Shown piece by piece: positions 15,953 through 24,530 of a stretch of DNA of 59,299 nt (position 1 is its first letter; every line of letters starts with the position of its first letter). Under the pieces are notes generated by a model, which worked only from the letters and a program-made list of their open reading frames with translations, ran no database searches and was not told the DNA's origin. Source of the DNA: Bacteroidota bacterium (GTDB lineage Bacteria; Bacteroidota; Bacteroidia; Chitinophagales; Saprospiraceae); assembly GCA_024743405.1 (NCBI GenBank), contig JANSWP010000039.1:1-59299 (forward strand). Direction: 5' to 3'. Made by a program: the position numbers and the translations under genes.

Positions 15953-16837
15953 CTATTTTTTATCATATTGATATAGCTTTAGACTTTCAATTAGGTTGAT
16001 CAATTTTTCGGCGTATCTTTTATCGGTTGCATAACCGGCCTTTTTCAAACCTTTTGACCACCCTTTATAATCTGTTTTTGGCAATTTTAATAAATGTCGA
16101 TAGCGCTTACCTGTTAACATTAAGCTATGGGCTCTATAACTTTCCCATGCAGTTTGATATTTCCGGAAAAAGTCTTTATGAGAATCATCTGTAAAATTAC
16201 TGCAATGACCTTTTTGGCAAGATTTTGAAAAACATTTCATCCCAAAATGATTATTGTTTTTTATAGATAATCGGCTTTCTCCGACATTGCTTTCTAATAG
16301 GCCTTGAGCCAAAGTAATGCTTGTTGGAATGCCAAATCTTTCCATTTCTGACTGTGCAACGTGAAGAAACCGCTTGATATACTCTAATTGTTTTGTTCTT
16401 TTTGTTTTAAATTCAGAAGTTGTTTCTTTCGTCGCAAAATCTCCAACTGTATAAGTCATATTGGAATAAGAATTTCCCAAATTTTGGTTATCTGTCCAAG
16501 TTATTCTTTGTGATTGTTGTTCATTTTGGTTGACAATACTTGTAAATACTGCTTTTGGTAAATCCGTATCAAATATATTGTAAGAGGCTGTTTCTATCGT
16601 TGGCATAGCTTTTAATTTCTTAATCTCATCTTGGGTATTCAAAGTGGCAAAGGAGGCAATTTGAAAGCCATTAATTCCAATTTGGAAATTTACATCTTTC
16701 TTATAAAGTAGCATTCCTAAGGCAACAATTAAGGCTGTTTTTATCCAAACGTCCAAAAACCAGTTATAAAATTGGCTTAATTTAAATCTAGAATATTGTT
16801 TCACTTTCTTTTTGATTTGGTCAAGTTTTCTTCGCAT
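15953..16837 (-). CDS. Membrane-anchored glucosaminidase (FlgJ/LytG-like)
   Basis: About 294 aa. N-acetylglucosaminidase domain of the PF01832 type in the C-terminal half: ITLAQGLLESNVGESRLS contains the expected catalytic Glu (about residue 182), then NNHFGMKC and KRYAEKLINLIE. One N-terminal membrane helix (about 29-46) follows a basic segment, placing the catalytic domain in the periplasm. Cuts peptidoglycan glycan strands during growth or division. The open frame reaches a TTG at 16879; the ATG at 16837 is preferred. Confidence 0.86.
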   Translation of the reverse strand: MRRKLDQIKKKVKQYSRFKLSQFYNWFLDVWIKTALIVALGMLLYKKDVNFQIGINGFQIASFATLNTQDEIKKLKAMPTIETASYNIFDTDLPKAVFTSIVNQNEQQSQRITWTDNQNLGNSYSNMTYTVGDFATKETTSEFKTKRTKQLEYIKRFLHVAQSEMERFGIPTSITLAQGLLESNVGESRLSIKNNNHFGMKCFSKSCQKGHCSNFTDDSHKDFFRKYQTAWESYRAHSLMLTGKRYRHLLKLPKTDYKGWSKGLKKAGYATDKRYAEKLINLIESLKLYQYDKK

Positions 16838-17167
16838 AGTAGTACATTTTTTGTTGTTTAATTCAGAATTCGGGTGCAATTTAAAATTAATTGTTTTAAA
16901 AACACAAATTGTTTTAAATATTTATTTTGTTAATCATTCTCTCGTGCTGTCAATAAATGTCAAATTCCTTTTATTTATTGAACAAAAAGGACTTTTAGAC
17001 ACCTTTTTTTGTAAAAAACCGCTATCTTCGCCAGCGAAAATTCGCTGAAATATGTTTCTTGTTTGATAGATCTTTACGCTTAGTTTAGATCGCATATTTA
17101 AAATTTAGCCAACATTTTTCTTCGAATTTCTTCAATTTAAAGTCCTTAACCATAATTTTAAAACAAT

Positions 17168-18349
17168 ATGTTTTTTGAACTAACCGAAGAACAATTAGCC
17201 GTACAAGAAGCGGCGAGAGAATTTGCTCAAAATGAGTTGTTACCTGGCGTTATTGAGCGAGATAGACATATGAAGTATCCTACAGAACAAGTTCGAATGA
17301 TGGGCGAATTAGGATTTATGGGAATGATGGTAAGTCCTGAGTATGGAGGTAGTGGAATGGATACACTTTCCTATGTTTTGGCAATGGAAGAGATTTCAAA
17401 AGTAGATAGTTCTTGCTCTGTAATCATGTCCGTTAATAACTCTTTAGTTTGTTGGGGATTGGAAGCATTTGGAACGGAAGCCCAAAAGCAAAAATACCTT
17501 CCCAAAATTGCTTCTGGCGAAACGATTGGGGCTTTCTGTTTATCGGAGCCAGAGGCAGGAAGTGATGCTACGAGTCAACGAACTACAGCTATTGATATGG
17601 GAGATTATTACCTTTTGAATGGAACAAAAAATTGGATAACTAATGGTGGTTCCTCTAAGATTCATTTGGTTATTGCTCAAACAGATGCCGAAAAAGGTCA
17701 TCGTGGTATTAATTGTTTTATTGTCGAAACAGATTGGGATGGCGTAAACATTGGTGCAAAAGAGGATAAATTGGGTATTCGAGCTTCAGATACACATACC
17801 ATAATGTACAATGATGTAAAAGTGCCTAAAGAAAATCGAATTGGTGATGATGGGTTTGGATTTAAATTCGCTATGAAAACTTTAAATGGTGGGCGAATTG
17901 GTATTGCTGCTCAAGCATTGGGTATTGCTGGTGGCGCGTATGAGCTAGCTGTAAAATATTCAAAAGAAAGAGAAGCCTTTGGGAAACCGATTAGCCAACA
18001 TCAAGCGATCGCTTTTAAGTTGGCGGATATGGCAACCGATATCGAGGCTTCAAAGTTATTAGTTTATCGATCGGCATGGTTGAAAGACCAAGGAATGGAT
18101 TACAACATGGCTAGTTCGATGGCAAAAGTTTTTGCTTCAGAAACTGCTATGAAACATACCGTTGAGGCGGTTCAGATACATGGAGGCTATGGTTTTGTAA
18201 AAGAGTATCATGTAGAAAGATTGATGCGTGACGCGAAGATCACTCAAATTTATGAGGGTACTTCTGAGGTTCAAAGAATTGTAATTTCAAGAAGTATACT
18301 GAAAGGACAATTATATGTGCCTATTTTCAAAGAATTGGAACACGCATAA
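17168..18349 (+). CDS. Acyl-CoA dehydrogenase, short-chain (butyryl-CoA) type
   Basis: 393 aa FAD enzyme oxidising acyl-CoA in beta-oxidation. Family motifs: AFCLSEPEAGSDATSQRT (middle domain, about 121-138), WITNGG, and the C-terminal QIYEGTSEVQR with the catalytic Glu at about 363, the short/medium-chain position. This distinguishes it from the first acyl-CoA dehydrogenase in the window, which uses the LCAD position. Monocistronic: a strong hairpin follows the stop. The 288-bp upstream gap holds only AT-rich sequence with a near-consensus -7 box (TATCTTCG). Confidence 0.94.
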   Translation: MFFELTEEQLAVQEAAREFAQNELLPGVIERDRHMKYPTEQVRMMGELGFMGMMVSPEYGGSGMDTLSYVLAMEEISKVDSSCSVIMSVNNSLVCWGLEAFGTEAQKQKYLPKIASGETIGAFCLSEPEAGSDATSQRTTAIDMGDYYLLNGTKNWITNGGSSKIHLVIAQTDAEKGHRGINCFIVETDWDGVNIGAKEDKLGIRASDTHTIMYNDVKVPKENRIGDDGFGFKFAMKTLNGGRIGIAAQALGIAGGAYELAVKYSKEREAFGKPISQHQAIAFKLADMATDIEASKLLVYRSAWLKDQGMDYNMASSMAKVFASETAMKHTVEAVQIHGGYGFVKEYHVERLMRDAKITQIYEGTSEVQRIVISRSILKGQLYVPIFKELEHA

Positions 18350-18369
18350 AATTTTCTCTTAAAAATATA

Positions 18370-18409
18370 CAGAAAGCCCTTTTTCAAATCTTTGAAAAGG
18401 GCTTTTCTG
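18370..18409 (+). terminator. Rho-independent terminator after acyl-CoA dehydrogenase
   Basis: CAGAAAGCCCTTTTT and GAAAAGGGCTTTTCTG form a long stem followed by TTTTTA, a classical intrinsic terminator. Confidence 0.8.
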
Positions 18410-18430
18410 TTTTTATGTTGGGGTGACTTT

Positions 18431-18458
18431 TTCAATTTTTGAAAATTGAATACTTTTG
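18431..18458 (+). promoter_or_regulatory. dksA-like gene promoter with dyad operator
   Basis: The -7 box TACTTTTG (18451-18458) is directly preceded by the perfect dyad TTCAATTTT-TG-AAAATTGAA (18431-18450). The dyad occupies the spacer and -33 area, suggesting repressor or activator binding. AT-rich composition raises the chance of coincidence. Confidence 0.4.
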
Positions 18459-18491
18459 CACTTCATGTTATTAAAGATGATCAATGAAATG

Positions 18492-18519
18492 ATGGAACTT
18501 ATTTCTGTCCAAGCACTTA
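18492..18519 (+). repeat. 28-bp repeat upstream of the dksA-like gene (copy 2 of 2)
   Basis: Identical to 114-141 and, like that copy, ends 15 nt before the ATG of the following gene. It lies in the presumed 5' untranslated region, between the -7 box and the start. From its ATG (18492) a frame beginning MELISVQAL runs out of frame into the dksA-like gene. Confidence 0.75.
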
Positions 18520-18534
18520 CTAAAGCAAAAAAAT

Positions 18535-18900
18535 ATGGGATACGAAAAGACAAGATATTCAGATGAAGAGCTAGAAGAGTTTCGGAAATTGATTGAAGAT
18601 AAATTAGAAAAAGCTAAAAGCCAATTAGATTCTTTTCTTCAACAAATTTCAGACGGAGCGGAAAGTGAGGATGCGAAGATTAGAGGATTAAGTGATGGTG
18701 TAAATTCTACTGAACGAGAAAGAATGAATCAAATGGCAAGTCGCCAAAGAAAGCATATTCAACATTTGGAAAATGCTCGTTTGCGCATTCAAAATAAGGT
18801 CTATGGGATTTGTAGAGTGACTGGAAAATTAATTTCCAAAGATAGATTACGTGCAGTTCCTCATGCAACTTTGAGTATTGAAGCAAAAGAAAAAAGGTGA
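18535..18900 (+). CDS. TraR/DksA-type transcription regulator
   Basis: 121 aa. A coiled-coil N-terminal half (about 8-90) leads to the C-terminal zinc-finger-like domain YGICRVTGKLISKDRLRAVPHATLS. Only one of the usual zinc cysteines remains (GIC), as is common in this Bacteroidota DksA subgroup. Probably binds in the RNA polymerase secondary channel and modulates promoters. It precedes lspA on the same strand, but a hairpin separates them. Regulatory features upstream: a dyad, a -7 box and the 28-bp repeat. Confidence 0.88.
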   Translation: MGYEKTRYSDEELEEFRKLIEDKLEKAKSQLDSFLQQISDGAESEDAKIRGLSDGVNSTERERMNQMASRQRKHIQHLENARLRIQNKVYGICRVTGKLISKDRLRAVPHATLSIEAKEKR

Positions 18901-18929
18901 TTTGTCATCAAAAAACCGTCAAATTTCGG

Positions 18930-18967
18930 AATAGTGATTATACGTTGAGTGTAATCACTATTTTTGT
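18930..18967 (+). terminator. Terminator/attenuator between dksA-like gene and lspA
   Basis: AATAGTGATTATAC pairs with GTAATCACTATT, followed by TTTTTG. Rho-independent shape. Confidence 0.65.
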
Positions 18968-19144
18968 TCGATTTTTTAAAATCACTTTATCAAAAAGTTT
19001 TGGTTCTCAGAAAATTAGGTGTCCATTGGATTGTTGGTTTTTAGTTAAAGAGTCTGTTTACGGAATAGATACAATTCTTATTTAGTAACAACTCTATTGA
19101 CTAAATTCAACCATTTTTAAAGGAGGCAAGAAAAAATAGATATT

Positions 19145-19960
19145 TTGAAGAATTCGAATAAAATAATATTACTAGTTTTTTTGGTTTTGGTGATCGATCA
19201 AGCTTCCAAAATTTGGATAAAAACAAATATGGGACTTGGAGAGGAGTTTGCGATTTTTGGATTGGACTGGGCTCGTATTCATTTCGTTGAAAATGAAGGG
19301 ATGGCTTTTGGGATCACACTTGGTGGTTCTTATGGAAAGTTGGCATTGAGTTTATTTCGAATCGTTGCAGTAGGTTTTTTAATTTATTATATCCGATTAT
19401 TGGCGAATGCAAGGGCTGCGTTTGGGCTATTGGCCTGTTTTGCTTTGATTCTCTCTGGGGCTATTGGAAATATTTTAGATAGTGCTTTTTATGGGGTGAT
19501 TTTTTCTGAAACGCCCTATCATACAGGGAAAATTGCTGAGATGTTTCCTGAAGCAGGTGGGTACGCAGGTTTCCTTTATGGGAAGGTAGTCGACATGTTT
19601 TATTTTCCGATGTTTGAAGGAAATTTTCCTGGGTGGTTTCCTTTTTGGGGAGGCGATCATTTTTTATTTTTCCGCCCTGTTTTTAATGTGGCAGATACCG
19701 CGATCACAGTTGGGGTTTTGAGCTTATTATTATTTCATAGAGGTTTTTTTAGTGGTAAATTGCCATTAGACGATGGGACATTTTTAGATCAAAATGAAGA
19801 AGAAGTATCAGATACAGTTAGTGAAAAGGAGGAGGAAAATAAAGGAGCAGTGTCTAGTATTGAAAACCTAGATGTAGATAATGAAAAATTAGAAGATGAA
19901 GTGAAAGCATCTACCGAAGATTTAATAGAAAAAGACTCGACTTCAGAACCTCAACCTTGA
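19145..19960 (+). CDS. lspA: Lipoprotein signal peptidase II
   Basis: Cleaves signal peptides of diacylglyceryl-modified prolipoproteins in the inner membrane. Four hydrophobic segments; conserved blocks VIDQASK, FVENEGMAFG, GNILDSAFYG, VVDM (Asp150) and FNVADTAI (Asp184), the last two holding the catalytic aspartates. An insertion of about 30 residues between YG and VVD matches Bacteroidota LspA. The C-terminal 60 or so residues are a Glu/Asp-rich tail, making it long (271 aa). The start is TTG: an AGGAGG at 19121-19126, unusual for this phylum, lies upstream but 18 nt away, so an ATT a codon earlier is also possible. The 3' end overlaps rsmG. Confidence 0.93.
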   Translation: MKNSNKIILLVFLVLVIDQASKIWIKTNMGLGEEFAIFGLDWARIHFVENEGMAFGITLGGSYGKLALSLFRIVAVGFLIYYIRLLANARAAFGLLACFALILSGAIGNILDSAFYGVIFSETPYHTGKIAEMFPEAGGYAGFLYGKVVDMFYFPMFEGNFPGWFPFWGGDHFLFFRPVFNVADTAITVGVLSLLLFHRGFFSGKLPLDDGTFLDQNEEEVSDTVSEKEEENKGAVSSIENLDVDNEKLEDEVKASTEDLIEKDSTSEPQP

Positions 19961-20580
19961 ACATAAACCACATATTTTTCTTGAAACATTTCTTCTTCAA
20001 AAAAATCTGAAAGAGGAAATGTTTCAACATATTCTCCTTTAGGCAATTCTTTGATTTCCGCTTTTATATCTCCTCCTTTTAGAGTTAATAATCCATTTGG
20101 TAACCCATGGCTTTGTTCATATCTCAATAACCTTTTACTCCAGTCAACTAATTTATCTAAACTTGCTACGGCACGACAGACCACAAAATCGAATTTCTGT
20201 TTTTTCAATTCTTCTGCTCGAACTTGCTCAGCAGTCACATTTTTTAAATCTAGAGCTTGAATGACTTCATTGACGACCCTAATTTTTTTACCGGTTCCGT
20301 CAATTAACTTGAATTCTACGCCTGGAAAAAAAATGGCTAATGGAATGCCTGGAAAACCACCACCTGTTCCAATATCTAAAATACGAGATCCTGGCTTAAA
20401 CCCAATAACTCTCGCAATGGCCAACGAATGTAAAATGTGTCGATACTCTAAATTGTCAATGTCTTTACGCGAAATAACATTGATCTTTTGATTCCATTCT
20501 TCATATAATGGTTTCAATTGTTCAAACCGGGATAGCTGTTTTTCTTTTAGCTGAGGAAAGTATTTTCTTAAAATATCCAT
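19951..20580 (-). CDS. rsmG: 16S rRNA (guanine527-N7)-methyltransferase RsmG
   Basis: 209 aa SAM-dependent methyltransferase modifying G527 of 16S rRNA. SAM-binding loop ILDIGTGGGFPGIPLA (about 68-83), acidic LIDGTGKKIRVV (motif II) and VVCRAVASL (motif IV region) are typical. It converges on lspA with a 10-bp overlap and lies 9 bp downstream of the membrane protein gene that precedes it. Confidence 0.95.
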   Translation of the reverse strand: MDILRKYFPQLKEKQLSRFEQLKPLYEEWNQKINVISRKDIDNLEYRHILHSLAIARVIGFKPGSRILDIGTGGGFPGIPLAIFFPGVEFKLIDGTGKKIRVVNEVIQALDLKNVTAEQVRAEELKKQKFDFVVCRAVASLDKLVDWSKRLLRYEQSHGLPNGLLTLKGGDIKAEIKELPKGEYVETFPLSDFFEEEMFQEKYVVYVQG

Positions 20581-20589
20581 TCGATAGAT

Positions 20590-21696
20590 TTAATGTCGTG
20601 TTTGACGTTTTTTATTTCTCGCATTTAGAACTGTTCGAATCCAATTGGGAATAATAATTGCGCCTGCCAATAAATAAGAATAATAAGTCATCAGTCTCCA
20701 CAAGGTAGAAATCACAGTAGAATTAGTGGCATTCTGAACATAATCACTTAAAAATCCACTAAATAAAATTTCTACAAATCCTGCACCTCCAGGTGTCGGA
20801 CTGAAGGCAATAATAACAAACATTGTTTCCAATCTTGCAAATAATTCGAATTGGGTGAAAAAGTCTTTCGGAACGGTTGTGACAAAGGCTATGATTAAGC
20901 AATTCAGTAATAAAAAACGGCAGGACCAAGCAGTTGCTGTTGCTAAAAAAGCGCCTACATGAAACTTCCAATCGTGGCGTTTCATTTCTTTTGATGCGGC
21001 CATCATGTCATTCCCTAATTCAACTGCTTTAGGGCGATGTTTCCTGAAAAGTTTAATTTTCGTGAAGCCAACTAAGAAACGTTTTAACTGAATAGGGCTT
21101 ACAAAAAGTCCATAGTAAAAGGCGGAACCATAGATCGCCATTAAGACATAAGCGAAAATGAAATAATATCCCCATCCGTCAAAGTCTGCAAAGCTTTTCA
21201 TTTCGGGACGTATCATACTTGTCCCGAAAATAGCCAGCATTATGGGCAAGGTGCCTACAAAAAATATGGTATCTAAAACGATTGTATAAAGAACAATAGT
21301 TGCCGTTTTGGCAGTGGATAATTTTTCTTGAGCTAATACAAAAAAAGCAACGGCAGAGCCTCCCAAGCTAGTTGGTGAAACTGCTGAACTAAACTCCCAA
21401 ATAAAGATTAGTTCGACGCATTTCTTCCAACTAAATACGCCTTCTGATAATATTCGGAGTCGAGTGGCGTAGGCTATGTGTCTGATTATCAATAATGTGA
21501 CAGAAAGAGTGATCCAGAAAAGGGTATGGCTTGTCCAAGAAATTTTACCAAAATCTCTTGGGTCAAACTGCTGCCATAACAAATAACCAACTACGGCAAT
21601 TCCAATCAAAACTGGAAGAATGATTCGAGAGGTACGAATAGATTTAAGTACCTCTTGTTGTTGTGCTGTAAATTCGTCTAAATTCGTTTTTGCCAA
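20590..21696 (-). CDS. Lysylphosphatidylglycerol-synthase-TM / UPF0104-type flippase-like membrane protein
   Basis: 368 aa with about eight hydrophobic helices. Signatures of the AglD/MprF flippase-like domain: WEFSSAVSPTSLGGSAVAFFVL (about 105-126) and AFSPTPGGAGFVEILF near 295-310. Probably moves a lipid-linked substrate across the inner membrane. It lacks the aminoacyl-transferase domain of MprF, so lysyl-PG synthesis is not implied. The frame begins with TTG; no better ATG was found. It is the first gene of a pair with rsmG. Confidence 0.82.
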   Translation of the reverse strand: MAKTNLDEFTAQQQEVLKSIRTSRIILPVLIGIAVVGYLLWQQFDPRDFGKISWTSHTLFWITLSVTLLIIRHIAYATRLRILSEGVFSWKKCVELIFIWEFSSAVSPTSLGGSAVAFFVLAQEKLSTAKTATIVLYTIVLDTIFFVGTLPIMLAIFGTSMIRPEMKSFADFDGWGYYFIFAYVLMAIYGSAFYYGLFVSPIQLKRFLVGFTKIKLFRKHRPKAVELGNDMMAASKEMKRHDWKFHVGAFLATATAWSCRFLLLNCLIIAFVTTVPKDFFTQFELFARLETMFVIIAFSPTPGGAGFVEILFSGFLSDYVQNATNSTVISTLWRLMTYYSYLLAGAIIIPNWIRTVLNARNKKRQTRH

Positions 21697-21906
21697 TTGA
21701 TTGGTTTAATGATTTTGAAAAGAGGCGCAAAAATAACAAAATAGCAATGCCCTAATTCGATGATTATTAAAGACTGCTGTTAAAATTTTCCTATCTTTAA
21801 CAACGACATTGAAACGAAATGAAAGAAACTAACAAATGATAAGTCCTATCTTTAATCTTGCTCTTCTTTCTTTTCATTTCTCAAATATTAACCAAATTTT
21901 CAAATT

Positions 21907-22149
21907 ATGACTTGGTTGTACGCTATCATTATTGGTGCAGTTGCTGGCTGGCTAGCTGGACAACTCATGAAAGGTTCGGGTTATGGGCTGATAGGAAATA
22001 TTATTATCGGAATTATTGGCAGTCTTGCTGGTAGTTTTTTACTCGGAAAGTTAGGTGTTTCCATTGCCAGTGGTACGTTCGGAGATATTATTACAGGAGT
22101 GATAGGTGCAGTTGTCGTTTTGTTTATTGCGGGACTGTTTAAGAAGTGA
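21907..22149 (+). CDS. GlsB/YeaQ/YmgE family stress-response membrane protein
   Basis: 80 aa, Gly-rich, three short membrane segments: YAIIIGAVAGWLAGQLM, IGNIIIGIIGSLAGSFLLG and IITGVIGAVVVLFIAGLF. The family (transglycosylase-associated protein) is often stress-induced; its molecular role is unknown. Two near-consensus -7 motifs (TATCTTTA) occur upstream at about 21792 and 21849. A hairpin terminator follows. Confidence 0.9.
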   Translation: MTWLYAIIIGAVAGWLAGQLMKGSGYGLIGNIIIGIIGSLAGSFLLGKLGVSIASGTFGDIITGVIGAVVVLFIAGLFKK

Positions 22150-22159
22150 TGTATAAGTT

Positions 22160-22193
22160 AGGTATCGGACACTTTTGAAAATGTCCGATACCT
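22160..22193. terminator. Bidirectional hairpin
   Basis: AGGTATCGGACA and TGTCCGATACCT are perfect 12-bp arms around a 10-nt loop, between the convergent YmgE-like and Nramp-like genes. Confidence 0.7.
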
Positions 22194-22199
22194 TGTAAA

Positions 22200-23498
22200 T
22201 CATTTTCGAAAAACTCTTAGACCTAACCAAATCATTAGTATAGAAGTGATACTCACCGCGATTTGCCCACCTAAATTTGGATTTGTTACTGAGAAGGTTG
22301 AAAAAATTGCTTTCATAAAATTATTCACGCCTAAAAAACTAGTTACTCCGACAATTAATAACATCATCACATTTGTGAGTCTTGAATTCACATATTTTTC
22401 CGAAAGGAGTTTTTTATCATTGACTGCCAACATTAAGAAGATTGCAATAATCGGTAATAATGCGCCATTAATAGCTTGAGCTAAAATAATTGCAGGAATT
22501 GGTTTCACGTCGGAAACTCCAAACCCTAGACCTATTAATAAAATAAGACCCCAGACCAATCTGAAATTTCGAGATTTTGGTGACCATTTTTCGTCCTTCT
22601 GCCCAAATAAACTTCTAGCTGTAACCGCTGCGGCCAATGGAGAAGTTATCGAAGAGCTGAATCCAGCTGCGAACAGACCGCAACCAAAAAAAACAGCGGC
22701 CCAATTCCCAATATTGGAAGCTAAAGTATCAGATAACGCTTTGAAAGAAAATTCACCAGAGACTTGGGTTCCCGCAATCATAATACACATGGAAATTAGT
22801 CCTCCAATAATGACGGCTACCGTAATTCCTACCCGCATGTCTCGAATATTTTGTCCTTTACTTATACCAGAGGCAAGGAATAAATTATAAGGTACTATTG
22901 TCGTTCCGATCAAGCCAATTATTAATAGAGAGGAACCATCCGGAAAACTTGGTATGATTGCATTTTTCATCACATTTCCAAAACTCAAATCTGCCTGAAA
23001 TGCTACATAAATAAAAGCACTTCCCATTACTGCGACAATTAATCCGAGAGCATGAGCGATTATTTTTAGATTGCCGATCCAGAGCAAAATTGCGCAAACG
23101 AAACCTAAAATTAATGTGAGTATTTTGATATTAAAATCAGATACCAAATCAATACCTGAAATTGCTCCTAGCATATTGCCTGCCTGGTAGGCTGCACAAC
23201 CAAAAGCAACCGCTAAAAAGATGATGACTTTTATTTTTTGATTTGAGTTTCGTTGATATTTGAGCGCAATTATTTCGCCTAAACTCTTTCCTGAAGCAAT
23301 GGTAATTCTGGCTGCCGCTTCTTGCAATACTACTGTCGCAATGGTCGAAAAAACTAAAGCCCATAGCAAACTCAATCCAAAACTCGCACCTGCTTTTGAG
23401 GCAGTCGTGACTGTTCCTGGGCCGATAAAAGCAGCTGCAATTATTGACCAAAAAAGAATATTCAGTAAGTTCTTTTTAAAAGAAATGAATTTGGGCAT
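22200..23498 (-). CDS. Nramp-family transporter with altered metal-binding motifs
   Basis: 432 aa, about eleven membrane helices, LeuT-fold. Classical Nramp proteins bind metal through DPGN in helix 1 and MPHN in helix 6. Here helix 1 reads IGPGTVT (Gly26-Thr29) and helix 6 reads TTIVPYNLFL (Val202-Asn205), so the Asp, Asn and Met ligands are all replaced. The backbone and the GKSLGEII segment remain Nramp-like. It may carry a substrate other than Mn2+/Fe2+. Monocistronic, minus strand, preceded by the glycosyltransferase gene on the same strand. Confidence 0.88.
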   Translation of the reverse strand: MPKFISFKKNLLNILFWSIIAAAFIGPGTVTTASKAGASFGLSLLWALVFSTIATVVLQEAAARITIASGKSLGEIIALKYQRNSNQKIKVIIFLAVAFGCAAYQAGNMLGAISGIDLVSDFNIKILTLILGFVCAILLWIGNLKIIAHALGLIVAVMGSAFIYVAFQADLSFGNVMKNAIIPSFPDGSSLLIIGLIGTTIVPYNLFLASGISKGQNIRDMRVGITVAVIIGGLISMCIMIAGTQVSGEFSFKALSDTLASNIGNWAAVFFGCGLFAAGFSSSITSPLAAAVTARSLFGQKDEKWSPKSRNFRLVWGLILLIGLGFGVSDVKPIPAIILAQAINGALLPIIAIFLMLAVNDKKLLSEKYVNSRLTNVMMLLIVGVTSFLGVNNFMKAIFSTFSVTNPNLGGQIAVSITSILMIWLGLRVFRK

Positions 23499-23525
23499 GA
23501 GTTGGTTAAGTTGATTTTATAGCAC

Positions 23526-24479
23526 TTAATACCCAATTTTTTCCGATTGAGTTTTATCAAATACGTTTCGCACTTTATATGGCCTTTTTTGTTGAGACTC
23601 GAAATACGTTCGCATCATTATCTCGACGATAATACCGACTGTAATTAATTGAATCCCCCCTAAAACAAGCATTAATCCCAAAATTAACAATGGCTTTCCC
23701 CAAATGTCTTGACCTTGCAATTTCAGAAAACCTAAATAAAGATTGATCAATACGCCAATTGAAAAAAGTCCTACTCCCCAAGTTCCAAAAAGATGCATGG
23801 GTTTTTGCATATACTTTTTAAAAAAGACCATTAGTAGAAGATCGGAAATAACTTTAAAGGTACGCCCCAAACCATATTTTGAAACCCCAAATTGACGTGC
23901 GTGATGTTTGACATCTACTTGCGTCATTTTTGCACCTTCCAAAACAGCAAGAACAGGCATAAATCGGTGCAACTCTCCATAAAGTCCTAAATCTTTAGCG
24001 ATTTCGCTTTTGAAAACTTTTAGTGCACAGCCATAATCTTTCATTCTTACACCAGAGGCTTGGCGAATAATCCAGTTGGCTATTTTGCTTGGAATTTTTC
24101 GAAGCAACATTCCATCTTGCCTTTTCTTTCGAATGCCTGCGACTAAATCCCAGTCGCCTTCTTCTGCCATTTTTAACATCATTGGGATATCGGAAGGGTC
24201 ATTTTGAAGATCACCATCTAATGTAATTATATAATCTCCGATGGCGTAATCAATTCCCGCCATTAGTGCAGAGCTTTGTCCATAATTCTTTCTAAACTCA
24301 ATGATTTTTAAGGCACTATTGTCAATGGCTTTTAAATTCGGAATTGTATTATCTGAAGAGCCATCATCCACAAATATGATTTCATAATCATAGCCTTCAA
24401 GTGCATTTGTGATTTGTTCAGTGAGTGGTTTAACGTTTAATTCTTCATTGTAAACCGCGATTACGACGGATAATTTCAT
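23526..24479 (-). CDS. GT2 family glycosyltransferase (polyprenyl-phosphate sugar synthase type)
   Basis: 317 aa. The N-terminal GT-A domain begins LSVVIAVYNEELN, with FVDDGSSDNT and the D-x-D in TLDGDLQNDP (about 93-95). The C-terminal part has two membrane helices (about 231-254 and 265-290), as in ArnC, DPM1 and GtrB proteins, which load a sugar onto undecaprenyl phosphate at the inner membrane. It follows a GT39-type transferase gene by 51 bp, so it probably makes the lipid-linked donor that protein uses. Confidence 0.88.
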   Translation of the reverse strand: MKLSVVIAVYNEELNVKPLTEQITNALEGYDYEIIFVDDGSSDNTIPNLKAIDNSALKIIEFRKNYGQSSALMAGIDYAIGDYIITLDGDLQNDPSDIPMMLKMAEEGDWDLVAGIRKKRQDGMLLRKIPSKIANWIIRQASGVRMKDYGCALKVFKSEIAKDLGLYGELHRFMPVLAVLEGAKMTQVDVKHHARQFGVSKYGLGRTFKVISDLLLMVFFKKYMQKPMHLFGTWGVGLFSIGVLINLYLGFLKLQGQDIWGKPLLILGLMLVLGGIQLITVGIIVEIMMRTYFESQQKRPYKVRNVFDKTQSEKIGY

Positions 24480-24530
24480 AGTTTGTAATTTGGGATTGAT
24501 GATTTGTGATCAAAACGCTCATCAAAATCA

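Noticed and set aside
16812-17048. 78-aa frame upstream of the second acyl-CoA dehydrogenase gene
   Set aside because: It spans the start region of the divergent glucosaminidase gene and AT-rich non-coding sequence; no domain.
18897-19085. 62-aa frame after the dksA-like gene
   Set aside because: It contains the terminator hairpin at 18930-18967 and no recognisable domain; treated as spurious.
20590-21696. Calling this MprF (lysyl-PG synthase)
   Set aside because: Only the flippase-like membrane part is present; the synthase domain is missing.
22200-23498. Naming the transporter mntH
   Set aside because: The metal-binding motifs of MntH (DPGN, MPHN) are absent.
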